A stretch of 64,000 nt of DNA from Saccharobesus litoralis (GCF_003063625.1 NZ_CP026604.1:4814065-4878064); one strand, 5' to 3'; positions 1-10,548 are shown, counted from the first letter of the stretch. Translations and numbers: made by a program. The notes: a model not told the origin generated them from the letters alone.

Positions 1-3000
1 ACGCGGCATTCTCAATTTCTACCATGTCGCCTTCACCGCCATCAAGCCACGTATCATAGAAGTCGATAACAATAGTCGGTGTACCATTGTCTCCCAATGG
101 ATCATAAGCCATATGCTCTGTATTGAAATCAGGGCTAAGGCCTTCTTCACCATAATGGAATCGTTCTTCAATATAAAGCATGCCTGGCGCTAACATGTCA
201 GCGCCCATATCATTGACTAGGCTATCTATTTCAAGTGCAAAGCGATCATGCCAATTATATATAATGAAAGATTCTTCAGATGATATATCAAAATCGATAC
301 GCACCGCTTTGTTATCGTCACTAAAAGTCGCCCGTGCAACAACTGTAAAGTTAATCCAATCTTGATCTGGCAAACTTACAGCAAATGTTGAAGGGTCAAA
401 CCCATCTACATCAAACGGCACATCACTGCGCAGCAATATCGCTTTCCAAGTATTGTAGGTATGAATATTGGTATCTGGATCTGTGTACTCCCAAGAAAAA
501 CCTACATGATGACTGTATTCCACACTGCCTTTTGTCGCCATAAATGAGCGCGTGCTGTCAGCTTCAATGGTATATAAACCACCCCACTCAGTTAGGTTAT
601 TAACGGTTAACGCACATTCGGTTTGACCATCATACGGCAAGGTTTCTACATCCAAATACAAGGTACGTTCAGCAAAGTCTTCACTGCCCATGTAATGAAC
701 ATTTAGCACATCGTAATCAACTGCTGCGGCATCACCACTGACACAACTTAAAGCATAGTTACTGACATCAGATGCAAGTGTGGCATCAAGTAACACGTCG
801 TTAAATAACACACGTAACTGCTCTGGGCCTTCTGGTGTCACTAATAACAATTTAGGTTGTTCTAAGTTCGCATCAACTCCGGCTTCCCAAGACTCTTCAC
901 TGCTGCCAAATTCAATGTTTAATCCATCAGCATCAACCGCTGGTACAAAGGTAACTTGGCTAACTGTACCTTCACCTGTGCCTGCATCAACTTCATCCAC
1001 TTGCATGCGGTATGCCGTTAACTGTGGAATTTGTACTTGAATATTGGCGAACGGCTCTGGCTTATACACGATATAATCCATATTGGCATATACTTCACCG
1101 GATACATCGTCTACATATCCAAAATCATCCATGTCTGATTGACGGCGCACAATGTCAAGCATAGGGTCAAAACTTAGCCCAGCTAACTCACTCACTTTAT
1201 AGTAGTAATTAGATTGGGTGCTAATTTCCACTCGGCCTTGTTCATTATCAAACCAAACCCAAAACCCTGGCTCTGAGGTTTCTAGGTTGGCAATCGTGAT
1301 AGGTTCATTTTGCTCAGGAAGAATAATCTCGGCATCCAGCACATCTTGGCAACTATAGAACAGGCCATTAAGACCGATACCATTCCAAGGATGCAACTCA
1401 CAATAACGCTGAACATCCATTGGCATGACGGGTGCCAACTTCAGTGTATATTGACTAGACGGTGCTAAATCAAGGTTAACCATTCCCCAATTGAACGTAA
1501 TATACGAACAATATTCTTGGTTATCTAAAGAGTCACAGTTACTAGAATACGCTTGGTCAATTGGCAATGGTGTGACTGTGCCATCTTCAGCTTCTACATA
1601 GAAATTAACCGAATCGACGTGAACAGGGAAGTTAAACCACTGCTCATAATTAAAGTGCGACGGGTTAAATTCAAATGCAGGAACATCATCTTCTGGTTCA
1701 ATGTCCTGATTGTCAAAGCGACCAAAGCTCAACACTTCATCCACTTGAATATCACCGTTATCCAAGTCTAGCTCAGACATAGTGCTAAATGCAGCAATGC
1801 GGTAAGCTTTAATATCAGTCGTGACTGTGCTGTCACCATCTTGATAAATAATATTTTTATCCGCGTCGGTAGCAAAATACAGCTTGTAATGTGTATCAGG
1901 CTTAAATTCAAAGTTAACAATCAAACAATTGTTAATACCCTGCTCCTGCCAAATCATATTCACAGGACGTTCGCTATCTAACGGTTCAATAACCAATGCG
2001 CTTTCTAAGCCCATTCGCTCATCGTCATGGATCATTGAGTTAAAACACATATTCACTCTATGATCTAAATATTTATTAGCTGAATCCCAATGATTTTTAT
2101 TCGGCGATACCCAACCCAATTGACGAGGTGAGGTCGAGAAATCTTCTGTGCCATCAGTTATTGCATAACCATCTGCGGTAATACCACTCCAAGTAATGGT
2201 ATAAGCCGTTTCTGGCTCAAAATCGTCTGAATTGATTCTAACTTGGGTGTCATTCCAATTATCAACTTCGGCATCAACATCAAGGGTTGCACCACTATCG
2301 TCAACTATCACAAACGACGCATTACCAATATGCACAGGCACATTAAATCTCAAACGAATATCGCTCGCGGCATCAATCGGTGTACGCGTTTCGCCCACTG
2401 AACTCCAAGTTAAGCGAGGTTCAAGTGTGACAAAATTTACGCTATGCATATCGCCAACATCACCCAGTGAAGTACCTGCGATCGTTTTCGCTTTATCTAA
2501 ATCAATTTTAACTACGTATTCTGTGTTGTAATCTTTTTCAAAAAAGACTTGGAAGCCTTCTTTTTTAGACCATGCATCACCATTGCCAATGTAATCAAGC
2601 TCATCGTTTGAACCACGATCGTACCAACGGATATAAAAATCAGTGATATCGTTTAATGTTTCGTCTGCATTAACAGACATAACACTAACAGCATTTTCGA
2701 CCGCTGCTCGGTCAACATTAGCATTGAAATAAAACTCAGGAACGGTTTCAGGGTCAACATCCATCGCACCGGATGAAGGATAAGCATCCGAGACAAAGGC
2801 CTCGACTGACTTAAATTGATAACTATGAGGCAATTGCGAAAGTGCTACCCCACCAGTTGTATTAACAGCCGTAATTTCAAGGCTATATTCAGTACCTTTA
2901 GTGAATAGTCCACCAATATTCAAACCTCTTCTGTCTTCGGTCCACTCCAACTGCAGGCCTGGTAAGGTCGGGGTTATTGTAAACGCTAAAGAGTCTGGAT

Positions 3001-4141
3001 CGACTGGCGTGGAAAATGTCACCCTAAAACCATCTGAATCATCATCATCAAAATAGCGAGTATCTACATCCTCGTCTTCTGAATTATTAGGCGCTAGTAC
3101 TAATTCGCCAATCACAATATCCCAGAACGAGGGCTCTGCTAACGCCACGCCATTAATATTAGTTGCAGTGTTAGCTAAACTAATGGTATCGCTACCTAAA
3201 GCGGGAGCATCATCGGCAATCAACACATCAACCTGCGTATCACCGTTATACCAGTTAAAGCTTAATGTCCGACCTTGGCTAGAGGAGATCGCGCTCTCCG
3301 TTAAATCAGTGTCCATTTCTTGACTAAAATCAATCGTAAGCACGGGGGCATCATACATGGTAATAAAGCGCGGCGGCATAACATCCATGTGAACATAACT
3401 GTCAACAACCACTGGCGCTTTAGTTAAGGCATCGGTTGATCCCACTTCATTACGACCTGTATCAACCGTAATTGAGGTTTGCGACGTTGAACCATCGTCA
3501 TATTCCACCATGAGTTGATAATTACCAATAGGCACATTGGTAATTTCATAGTTACCGTCTTCATCCGGCACAGCCATGTAGCTAGTACCCGGAATAAAGA
3601 CAAAATACCCAGGTTTTTCATCGCCCGTGTTACCAAAAACAGAACCTGTAGCGGTCAACACAAAATCAAGCGTCGTTGTCGAGCTTGCCGCGACAACGGC
3701 TTTGGCCATGGCTTTTAACGTAGAACCACCCTGCGCTTCTATGTTGTAGGTACCTTCGGGTAAATCAAGCGCAAACTGCCCAGATGAATCTGTTGTCGTG
3801 GTAAAGACACTAGGCGTTGTACTCTCAGACGCAGCCTGCACTTGACTAGACGTTGCGTCAAACGTCGAATCACTAATTTTGGTAGCACGAACGGCCACCC
3901 CAGTGCGTGAAGCTGATTGTACGTTACCGATTTTAATTTGCCCTAGTAAGCGCCCAGTGGTGATGGTTTGCTCATTGCCGCCACTCGGCGGTGTCACCAC
4001 CACTGGAGTATCGGAACTAGGATCATTTACCGCTGGTGTTTGTGTATTATCACTCCCACCATCAAAGCAGCCGCTAACTGATAGTAAAAGCGAAACCAGC
4101 AGTGCCGTTTTCGTCTGTTTAAACCTATTGTTGGCTAACAT
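1..4141 (-). CDS. Giant surface lipoprotein with Ig-like (Big_5-type) domains, 3' end outside window
   Basis: The frame stays open for 1380 codons from the start at 4141 to the window edge, so the C-terminus is missing. The product starts with a lipoprotein signal (charged N-terminus, hydrophobic LLVSLLLSVSGC) followed by a Thr/Ser/Pro-rich linker. A carboxypeptidase-regulatory-like fold lies near residues 60-200. Repeated segments of Big_5 (SbsA Ig-like) character follow, with patterns such as DVDPETVPEFYFNANVD and ASDIRLRFNVPV. No catalytic motif is recognised. A tandem ATG lies at 4144; the ATG at 4141 is better spaced from AAGGAG. It follows the 1562-residue lipoprotein gene by about 28 bases, so the two are probably co-transcribed. 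A role in surface structure, adhesion or polymer binding is inference only. Confidence 0.8.
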   Translation of the reverse strand, partial: MLANNRFKQTKTALLVSLLLSVSGCFDGGSDNTQTPAVNDPSSDTPVVVTPPSGGNEQTITTGRLLGQIKIGNVQSASRTGVAVRATKISDSTFDATSSQVQAASESTTPSVFTTTTDSSGQFALDLPEGTYNIEAQGGSTLKAMAKAVVAASSTTTLDFVLTATGSVFGNTGDEKPGYFVFIPGTSYMAVPDEDGNYEITNVPIGNYQLMVEYDDGSTSQTSITVDTGRNEVGSTDALTKAPVVVDSYVHMDVMPPRFITMYDAPVLTIDFSQEMDTDLTESAISSSQGRTLSFNWYNGDTQVDVLIADDAPALGSDTISLANTATNINGVALAEPSFWDIVIGELVLAPNNSEDEDVDTRYFDDDDSDGFRVTFSTPVDPDSLAFTITPTLPGLQLEWTEDRRGLNIGGLFTKGTEYSLEITAVNTTGGVALSQLPHSYQFKSVEAFVSDAYPSSGAMDVDPETVPEFYFNANVDRAAVENAVSVMSVNADETLNDITDFYIRWYDRGSNDELDYIGNGDAWSKKEGFQVFFEKDYNTEYVVKIDLDKAKTIAGTSLGDVGDMHSVNFVTLEPRLTWSSVGETRTPIDAASDIRLRFNVPVHIGNASFVIVDDSGATLDVDAEVDNWNDTQVRINSDDFEPETAYTITWSGITADGYAITDGTEDFSTSPRQLGWVSPNKNHWDSANKYLDHRVNMCFNSMIHDDERMGLESALVIEPLDSERPVNMIWQEQGINNCLIVNFEFKPDTHYKLYFATDADKNIIYQDGDSTVTTDIKAYRIAAFSTMSELDLDNGDIQVDEVLSFGRFDNQDIEPEDDVPAFEFNPSHFNYEQWFNFPVHVDSVNFYVEAEDGTVTPLPIDQAYSSNCDSLDNQEYCSYITFNWGMVNLDLAPSSQYTLKLAPVMPMDVQRYCELHPWNGIGLNGLFYSCQDVLDAEIILPEQNEPITIANLETSEPGFWVWFDNEQGRVEISTQSNYYYKVSELAGLSFDPMLDIVRRQSDMDDFGYVDDVSGEVYANMDYIVYKPEPFANIQVQIPQLTAYRMQVDEVDAGTGEGTVSQVTFVPAVDADGLNIEFGSSEESWEAGVDANLEQPKLLLVTPEGPEQLRVLFNDVLLDATLASDVSNYALSCVSGDAAAVDYDVLNVHYMGSEDFAERTLYLDVETLPYDGQTECALTVNNLTEWGGLYTIEADSTRSFMATKGSVEYSHHVGFSWEYTDPDTNIHTYNTWKAILLRSDVPFDVDGFDPSTFAVSLPDQDWINFTVVARATFSDDNKAVRIDFDISSEESFIIYNWHDRFALEIDSLVNDMGADMLAPGMLYIEERFHYGEEGLSPDFNTEHMAYDPLGDNGTPTIVIDFYDTWLDGGEGDMVEIENAA

Positions 4142-4169
4142 CATCTTCTCCTTTTTATTAGCTAACTAC

Positions 4170-7100
4170 TTATTCTTGAGCTTGCTCTTGAATTTGAACT
4201 CGACTTGAACTTAACGTAAATCCGTCTCGGGTCACGACTACAAAGTAATCCCCAGCTGGAATGTCAAAGAATTGATAAAATCCGGTTACATCTGATGCGG
4301 TTTGCACATCAACACTGCGATCAACATTGTAAATCTCGATTAATGCACCCGCGATAGGTGTGCCGGATGGATCTGTTACAAAACCAGATAAACTCGCCTC
4401 TTCTTCTGGCTCGGTTGGCTGGTTATCAGCTACTGGTTCAACAATAACCGCAACACTTTGCGTGGTCTGTTTTTCACCGTCAGACACTGTGAGTTTATAA
4501 ATCACGACTATTTCTGCCGTCACATCAGGCGCGACGAATTCTAGCGTTCTCGTTGTGCTCACCGTTTCATCATTAGCGTTTTGCCATAGGTAAGAAACCG
4601 TATTGCCATCAGGGTCGGAAGCGACAGCGTTTAATCGAACCTCAGTACCGCTAGTAACAGTCGTTGCAGGCGTTGTGAAGACACCTGTAATTATCGGCGC
4701 ACGATTTGACTGAACAAAGTAAGTGAAACTTAAACTGTTGAAATTGGCATCGTGCTTAGCATCTTCCACTGTTAAAGTCGCTGTATATTCGCCATCAGCG
4801 GTATCAACTGGCACAACAAAGAAATAGTTATTTGAATCAGTTACCACAGTATTGCCTTGGCCGTCTTGCCAGCGATAACTAATCACATCACCGTCAATAT
4901 CATAAGCTTTAGCAGATAATGTTAGCCCCTCACCCGGACGTAAAGTTTTAACATCACCGATTAACTCAATCACTGCCGGAACACTGTTAGCTTTAACAAT
5001 CAATTGCACATTACGAGTCGCGCTTGGTGATGGGTCGGTAACATCTTCAGTCGCAGTGACTTTAAAGGTTTGCGTACCTTGAGTCGCTTGAGAAGTTAAG
5101 GTGACTGTCGCTTTCATTGAACCATCAGCTTGCAGTGTTTGTGACGCATGCGGAACAACCTGACCGGCAATGTTAATGGTTAATGGATCACCATCTGGGT
5201 CTTTAGCAAATACTGACACTTCAACCGATTCGTTAGTACTGACCACTTTAGGATTCAAAGCCACTGACAAAATTGAAGGCGGGTTACTGACTAAATCTAA
5301 CAGCAAGTTTTTGGTGGTAGTCGAGCCGGAAGCACCTGTAGCGACGCTATCACTGCCTGCACCAAATCTTGCTTGCTGACCATTATCATCGGCATAGTCA
5401 AAGCTATAATCCAAACCGATGTTCGATGCGACAGGTGCACGTAATGTGTAAACCCCACGCTCGTTGGTCACAACGGTTTCACCTAGGCTAGTGACTATAG
5501 TGACACCGGCCAATGGCGTACTAGTATCTTTTTCACGCACGGTACCTGTCACCGTGGCTGGCAAGGTATTTTTAAAGCGTAAATTAGATAACAGTACCTC
5601 AGTCGCATCAGATGGGATCACGACTGTTGCTGTGGTTACCGTTTCTTCAACATTAATGTAGGTGTCTCTATATGTTGCACTGACATTGATTTGCTGACCA
5701 GCTGGTACACTGATCCGATATTCACCATTGTTATCTGTAGTAGCACCAATCGACAGACTTGAAACCACGTCGATACCACGCAAAGGCTTACCATTAGGAT
5801 CTAATACTTTACCGATAACCGTCACCACTTGATCGACAAAGGTGATACTCCCTAAATCAATATCTTGATTAGATGGTGTTAAATCAAAACTGCGTTTAGC
5901 AACTAGGCCAGAAGGTAACGTCGCATTCACTTCAACTACAAATGCAGAAGCGGCTTCTTTACTTGGCGTAGTCACAACAAAACTGCCATCTGTAGCAGCT
6001 TTAACCACTTGACCATTTTGCGCGGTGATAACGGCATTACTTAATGGGCTTACTGTACCAAGTACATCAACACTGATAACCCCAGTAATTTCGACTGGAT
6101 CCGTGATCACAGTAATATCATGGGTCACATCGATATCTTGCACGACAACTTCGGTCGACGTTGAATGACGTAACTCATTTTTAATGATACTGGCTTTAAT
6201 TTTTAAGGTTAAATCAGTAGCCGTATTAACCGAGTATTTACCTTCGCTATCGGTAAATACAGTTGTACCGTTACTAAATAGTAATTTAACCCCTTCAAGC
6301 GCTTGGTCATTTTGGTCACGAACAGTACCTGATACCTCGACTGTCGCGATTTCGATATCAACTTGATTTTGGCATCCTTGGTTAACACCTTGATTTGTCA
6401 CACTAACATTAATTGAACGCGTAATATCAGCAAATGTAGCCGCAACCGAAATGGTTGAAAGCTTCTTAACGCGCATCGAATAACCGCCGCTGGCATCGGT
6501 CACATCGTTGCTATTACCATTGTATGAAATACCATTTGCGATAACGTCAGCACCCAAAATAGGATTACCACTGCCATCAACAACTCGGCCACAAATTTCA
6601 GCATGAGTACTAATTGGCTTATCGACATTCCACCAACTGAAATGGGTTAAAACCGCTTCTGCGTATAATGTGCCATTAACATCAAGTAAAGTGGCTTCCG
6701 ATTCCCACACCCACTCACCTGTCACTTCGTTATATGACCACCAAGGTATGGTACGAATACCGGCTTCAAACTCGGCACGGTACTGAGTTTGTAATGTCGC
6801 GGGAATTTCTAAACGAGCGGTTATTGTTTCACCATCAGGCATGGCTAACTCGTTGCCATTTTCGTCTCGCAGCGTAAAGTCAGATAACACCACCGACTCT
6901 AGGGTAATCGGCGCTTGCTCTTCATTCGCAGCTGATACATCTGATAAGTCGCGAGCTTCAAAGTTACCAGGGAAAATATCGCGTTCGTTGGTAGGGTCAA
7001 TCGAGGTAATATCTAATGATATATTGCTGGCGTTAGCCGATTCAGAAGCAGCAAGTACGCCACCGCGTGCAGCACGACGTTGCTTATTCGTTGCCTGTAA

Positions 7101-8858
7101 TACTTTATCGACAAAGCTCGGCGAAACTAACAAGCTCACACTTTGATCATTGGTTGCCACCCGCAGTTGCTCTTTACCATCTTCACTGGCGACTACCACC
7201 CCACCTAGGGTAATTTTACTCAAAGGAATCGATGATTGAACGGGCTTCAACTTCACTTTTATCGAGGTTGAAGTGGTTAAATCTGTATCATCAAACTCGA
7301 TAATTTTCTGGTTCGGCGCATAATGTTGGCTAGTAAAGGTAACCGCTAAACGCTTACCAACAGGTACGTTACGTAAAATGAACTGACCATCAATATCAGA
7401 TGTCGTGGCGTTGATCTCTCCTTCAATAAACACGTTAACACCAGAAACAGGCTTCTTAGTGGTTTGCTCTGTAATAACCCCCGAAATAACACCGCTAAAG
7501 CCAGGTTTTTGTTCAACTTTATTTTTCAACGCCGTTGTTACAGCCGAAGTTTGGGTTAATTGCGTCTTAAGATCAGCACTACCGGCAAATATTTTATCTA
7601 ATGAAAAGTGGCCAAAATCAAAATTGGGGGAGACTTGCTTGATTTCTTCAATAACAGTAGATAACTCAAGAAAACTTCTTTGCTTTAAGTCAGAAACGCC
7701 ATTAGCCAGCACGCTAGCAAAGCGGCTTTCTACTGATTGACCTACTTTAGTGCCCTCGAAGATATTTTTAGCGACAACCGAGGTTAAATCAGAAACCGTT
7801 ACTGATTTACCCGACTCAAATACAAAAGAATAAGTATCTTTAGTACCTGCTGCTTTAACTAAAAGTGGGTATGTCACATCTTGCTTGGCAAAAAAGGTAA
7901 ATAATCCACTGGCGTCGGTTTGCGTTGTATCATTGGCTGCACTCACTGCTGCAGCCGATTGGCTAACTAACGAAACTTCAGCACCTTGTTTGTCCCAAAA
8001 TGTAATTGTCGCGTTAGCTTGTCCATAGGCGTCACCGGTAAATTGTTGGTTGACTGTGTCGGGTGCCGTTCCTAACTGATGCTCCTGAATATTGGTTAAG
8101 CCATCGTTGTCTTTATCTTGATTCGCGTCATTAACTAATGGATCAAGTTGATACTGAGTTTCAAACGTATCAGGCATGCCATCACCGTCATCGTCAGTAT
8201 CGGCGACATTACCTATGCCATCTTTATCTGTATCTGTCGTCTCGTTTTTATCATCAGGAAAATCATCAAGATCGTTATTAACACCATCACCGTCACGATC
8301 AGGGTCGGCGTTATCTCCTACGCCGTCGCCATCAGTATCCTTGCTCTCATTTTTATCTTCCGGAAACGCATCTACATCGTTATTAACACCGTCGCCGTCT
8401 TTATCTGGATCACTATTATCACCTACACCGTCATTATCTAAATCATGGGTTTCGGTTGCGTCAGTTGGGAATTTATCAGCATTGTCACCAACGCCGTCGC
8501 TATCGGTATCTTTGGTTTCGGTAGGATCATCAGGAAAGGCATCAGCGTTATCATCTACGCCATCGTTATCTCGGTCTTTATCAGCATTATCGCCAATACC
8601 ATCGCCATCACTGTCTTTGGTTTCATTGGGATCATCGGGAAATTTATCCGCATTGTCACCAACACCATCAGAATCGGAATCTTTTGTTTCTGTAGGGTCG
8701 TTCGGAAAAGCGTCCTGATTATCAGGTACACCATCTTTGTCCGAGTCTACTTCTGTTTGAGGGGGTTCACCGGAGCCACCGCCACCACAGCTCGCTAGCC
8801 CTAAAGCTAACACAATTGCCAGCAGTCGCATCCACCGCAAGTTATTAGAAAAGTACAT
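4170..8858 (-). CDS. 1562-residue lipoprotein with thrombospondin type 3 repeats and carboxypeptidase-regulatory-like domains
   Basis: A lipoprotein signal peptide has its lipobox at residues 21-24 (LASC), then a Gly-rich spacer. Residues about 38-260 are tandem thrombospondin type 3 repeats of the form DxDxDGxxDxxD, a known calcium-binding fold. Behind a helical segment come several carboxypeptidase-regulatory-like beta domains (for example GVISGVITEQTTKKPVSGV near 455), then three Ig/PKD/cadherin-like domains with (D/S)DPDG(D/N) motifs, and a last carboxypeptidase-regulatory-like domain at the C-terminus. No enzyme motif is visible. The start has a strong AAGGAG site. The architecture suggests a long calcium-stiffened stalk anchored in the outer membrane; its ligand cannot be read from the sequence. 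Confidence 0.9.
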   Translation of the reverse strand: MYFSNNLRWMRLLAIVLALGLASCGGGGSGEPPQTEVDSDKDGVPDNQDAFPNDPTETKDSDSDGVGDNADKFPDDPNETKDSDGDGIGDNADKDRDNDGVDDNADAFPDDPTETKDTDSDGVGDNADKFPTDATETHDLDNDGVGDNSDPDKDGDGVNNDVDAFPEDKNESKDTDGDGVGDNADPDRDGDGVNNDLDDFPDDKNETTDTDKDGIGNVADTDDDGDGMPDTFETQYQLDPLVNDANQDKDNDGLTNIQEHQLGTAPDTVNQQFTGDAYGQANATITFWDKQGAEVSLVSQSAAAVSAANDTTQTDASGLFTFFAKQDVTYPLLVKAAGTKDTYSFVFESGKSVTVSDLTSVVAKNIFEGTKVGQSVESRFASVLANGVSDLKQRSFLELSTVIEEIKQVSPNFDFGHFSLDKIFAGSADLKTQLTQTSAVTTALKNKVEQKPGFSGVISGVITEQTTKKPVSGVNVFIEGEINATTSDIDGQFILRNVPVGKRLAVTFTSQHYAPNQKIIEFDDTDLTTSTSIKVKLKPVQSSIPLSKITLGGVVVASEDGKEQLRVATNDQSVSLLVSPSFVDKVLQATNKQRRAARGGVLAASESANASNISLDITSIDPTNERDIFPGNFEARDLSDVSAANEEQAPITLESVVLSDFTLRDENGNELAMPDGETITARLEIPATLQTQYRAEFEAGIRTIPWWSYNEVTGEWVWESEATLLDVNGTLYAEAVLTHFSWWNVDKPISTHAEICGRVVDGSGNPILGADVIANGISYNGNSNDVTDASGGYSMRVKKLSTISVAATFADITRSINVSVTNQGVNQGCQNQVDIEIATVEVSGTVRDQNDQALEGVKLLFSNGTTVFTDSEGKYSVNTATDLTLKIKASIIKNELRHSTSTEVVVQDIDVTHDITVITDPVEITGVISVDVLGTVSPLSNAVITAQNGQVVKAATDGSFVVTTPSKEAASAFVVEVNATLPSGLVAKRSFDLTPSNQDIDLGSITFVDQVVTVIGKVLDPNGKPLRGIDVVSSLSIGATTDNNGEYRISVPAGQQINVSATYRDTYINVEETVTTATVVIPSDATEVLLSNLRFKNTLPATVTGTVREKDTSTPLAGVTIVTSLGETVVTNERGVYTLRAPVASNIGLDYSFDYADDNGQQARFGAGSDSVATGASGSTTTKNLLLDLVSNPPSILSVALNPKVVSTNESVEVSVFAKDPDGDPLTINIAGQVVPHASQTLQADGSMKATVTLTSQATQGTQTFKVTATEDVTDPSPSATRNVQLIVKANSVPAVIELIGDVKTLRPGEGLTLSAKAYDIDGDVISYRWQDGQGNTVVTDSNNYFFVVPVDTADGEYTATLTVEDAKHDANFNSLSFTYFVQSNRAPIITGVFTTPATTVTSGTEVRLNAVASDPDGNTVSYLWQNANDETVSTTRTLEFVAPDVTAEIVVIYKLTVSDGEKQTTQSVAVIVEPVADNQPTEPEEEASLSGFVTDPSGTPIAGALIEIYNVDRSVDVQTASDVTGFYQFFDIPAGDYFVVVTRDGFTLSSSRVQIQEQAQE

Positions 8859-9538
8859 TGCTTCTCCTTAGTCCTTATAGCAAATAGTGCATAGATAAGT
8901 CTATGCAGCACAACCAAATACCGATTCGGTTTAATTCCGTAACAAAGGAAGCGTGCATAAAAATCAACCTCCTTGTTACAATTAACTAACAAAACTGTAT
9001 GTTAAATATCCAGATATTCAAGAAAATAAAAATAATTGTCTAAAAAGTTGATGCTTTATAATTTAAAGCCATTTAAAGCCCAATTTCCCAATGCCCTTAG
9101 CCAGAGCGAGACAAAAAAAGTGTAGGGTAACGGGCAATTTAGTAAATACACCAAATGGGGTATTTTATTGATAATCGGCTTTACCTATTCTGTGATTACC
9201 TGAATATAGTCAAAGCGAGCGGGTTTTAGGGGAAGCCGTCAAAGCTACCGCATCCGTGCTCACGCTCCTTACCTACATCCATGTAGGCAAGCTTCGAGAC
9301 CCCATGAGCATATGCTCTATTATGTGATTAGGGCTGCCTAAAGGGATTTAGGTAGTAGGACGACGCAGGAGCCAAAGTCGAGAGTAAGCGCAGACAATGA
9401 ACCATAAAATCTGAGCGAGAAGACTATAAAACTCGATTTTATTGAGACTTTGAGTTAGGGTTTAGTACACCCTCATTGGAATTTTTTCAACAAGCGTACG
9501 CTTGCTAAGAATCAAAAGATAAAAATAAAGGGAATCAA
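8859..9538. other. Intergenic region between divergent genes, holding repeat copy A1
   Basis: This 680-base gap separates the minus-strand lipoprotein gene from the plus-strand 329-residue gene. No convincing coding frame was seen. Its centre is the longest copy of repeat family A (separate entry). The rest is AT-rich and must hold promoters for both flanking genes. The plus-strand gene has a GGGA ribosome site just before its ATG. Confidence 0.7.
9205..9428 (+). repeat. Repeat family A, copy A1 (MITE-like, about 224 bp)
   Basis: The copy runs from TATAGTC to GACTATA with imperfect terminal inverted repeats; GCG and TTTTA blocks inside the ends also match. Inside are two hairpins, CCTACATCCATGTAGG and CCTAAAGGGATTTAGG. 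It is the longest copy. About 50 bases present here but absent from the copies at 18820 and 42284 are bracketed by direct AAGCT repeats. No coding capacity is apparent. Confidence 0.85.
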
Positions 9539-10528
9539 ATGACCTTCAAACAAACCAGTATCGCAATTGCATTAGCCTGCGTTGCATCCACAGGCCTTGC
9601 TGCAAAAGAGAAAAAAAAATTACCTAATTTCAGTATGGTTGGTATCGGCTTTGAACACGTCGGCTACCAAGAATCCGTAAACAACTTTTTACAGTCTGTT
9701 GGCAAAGAAGGGGCTAACTTAAAAACGGATAGTGTGGTTATTAACCCAATCCATCGCGCTGTATCCTTTAGTAGCATTTCAGAAGACTATGGATTTTATA
9801 TAGCCACATCGTCGACCTTGATTAATAACTTAGTCGACGAAGAATGGAATTTAACTGACTTTGGCGCGGTACAAAATAACCAGCTACAAGTAAGTACGGC
9901 AGAACTGGAATTAAAATTGGCTTATAATTTAGATGCCGGAAGCCAATTACTAATAGGTGGTGGTTTTAATACTTATGATTTTAGTCGCTTTGGCTTTAAG
10001 TTTGCGGGTGATGAGGCAAAAAATACTGGTGGCTACAAGTTAGATAACTTTTTAAAGGATTTTACTCGCGACCGATTAATCAATGAAGGCAAACTTACCA
10101 TTCCACAAATTAATGAAGAAGTGGAAAAATCAGGCTTAAAATTAGCCCCCGGTGCAGTATCAGAATCCAATGATAATATTGAGATTTCCATCGGCTATCG
10201 CTACGACACTGAACTTGCTAACGAAGCTGGCAAATTTCATTGGTTTGCAGGCGCTGAACTAAACTTCCCATTATTTTACCGCGTAATCAACTCTGAAAAT
10301 GAAGAAGTCGAACACTCAGGTTCAATCGGCGATGGTTATGGCGTACAAGGTTATGGCGGTATTCGCTACTTAGTCACTAAAAAGGTCTCGTTAGATGTGG
10401 GACTAAGAGCACAAATGAGAAATCGCGCTCGAATTGATGAAAAGTTAGATAACGGTTTAACCCAAACCTTGCCAGAAATCACTTATACCAACGTGCAATA
10501 CTTTTTAGGTATTAACTGGCGTCATTAA
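9539..10528 (+). CDS. Secreted protein, probable outer-membrane beta-barrel, unknown function
   Basis: The 329-residue product has a clear signal peptide (MTFKQTSIAIALACVASTGLA, cleavage near residue 22). The mature part alternates polar and hydrophobic residues with many Gly and aromatic positions, for example LLIGGGFNTYDF and YGVQGYGGIRYLV, and ends with NVQYFLGINWRH. This looks like an outer-membrane barrel, with a more helical insert around residues 165-200. I do not recognise the family. The start follows a GGGA site. The gene stands alone, ends at a strong terminator shared with bamB, and has repeat copy A1 about 110 bases upstream. It occupies the place where der usually follows bamB in gammaproteobacteria. 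Confidence 0.75.
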   Translation: MTFKQTSIAIALACVASTGLAAKEKKKLPNFSMVGIGFEHVGYQESVNNFLQSVGKEGANLKTDSVVINPIHRAVSFSSISEDYGFYIATSSTLINNLVDEEWNLTDFGAVQNNQLQVSTAELELKLAYNLDAGSQLLIGGGFNTYDFSRFGFKFAGDEAKNTGGYKLDNFLKDFTRDRLINEGKLTIPQINEEVEKSGLKLAPGAVSESNDNIEISIGYRYDTELANEAGKFHWFAGAELNFPLFYRVINSENEEVEHSGSIGDGYGVQGYGGIRYLVTKKVSLDVGLRAQMRNRARIDEKLDNGLTQTLPEITYTNVQYFLGINWRH

Positions 10529-10548
10529 TTTCCTTATTATAAATACTG

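Noticed and set aside
8176-8718. 180-codon open frame on the plus strand, Ser/Pro/Leu-rich repeats
   Set aside because: It is the antisense shadow of the thrombospondin-type repeats, whose regular codons keep the opposite frame open.
9422-9432. TATAAA at the right end of repeat A as a -10 promoter box
   Set aside because: No matching -35 hexamer at 16-18 bases in A1; left as speculation.
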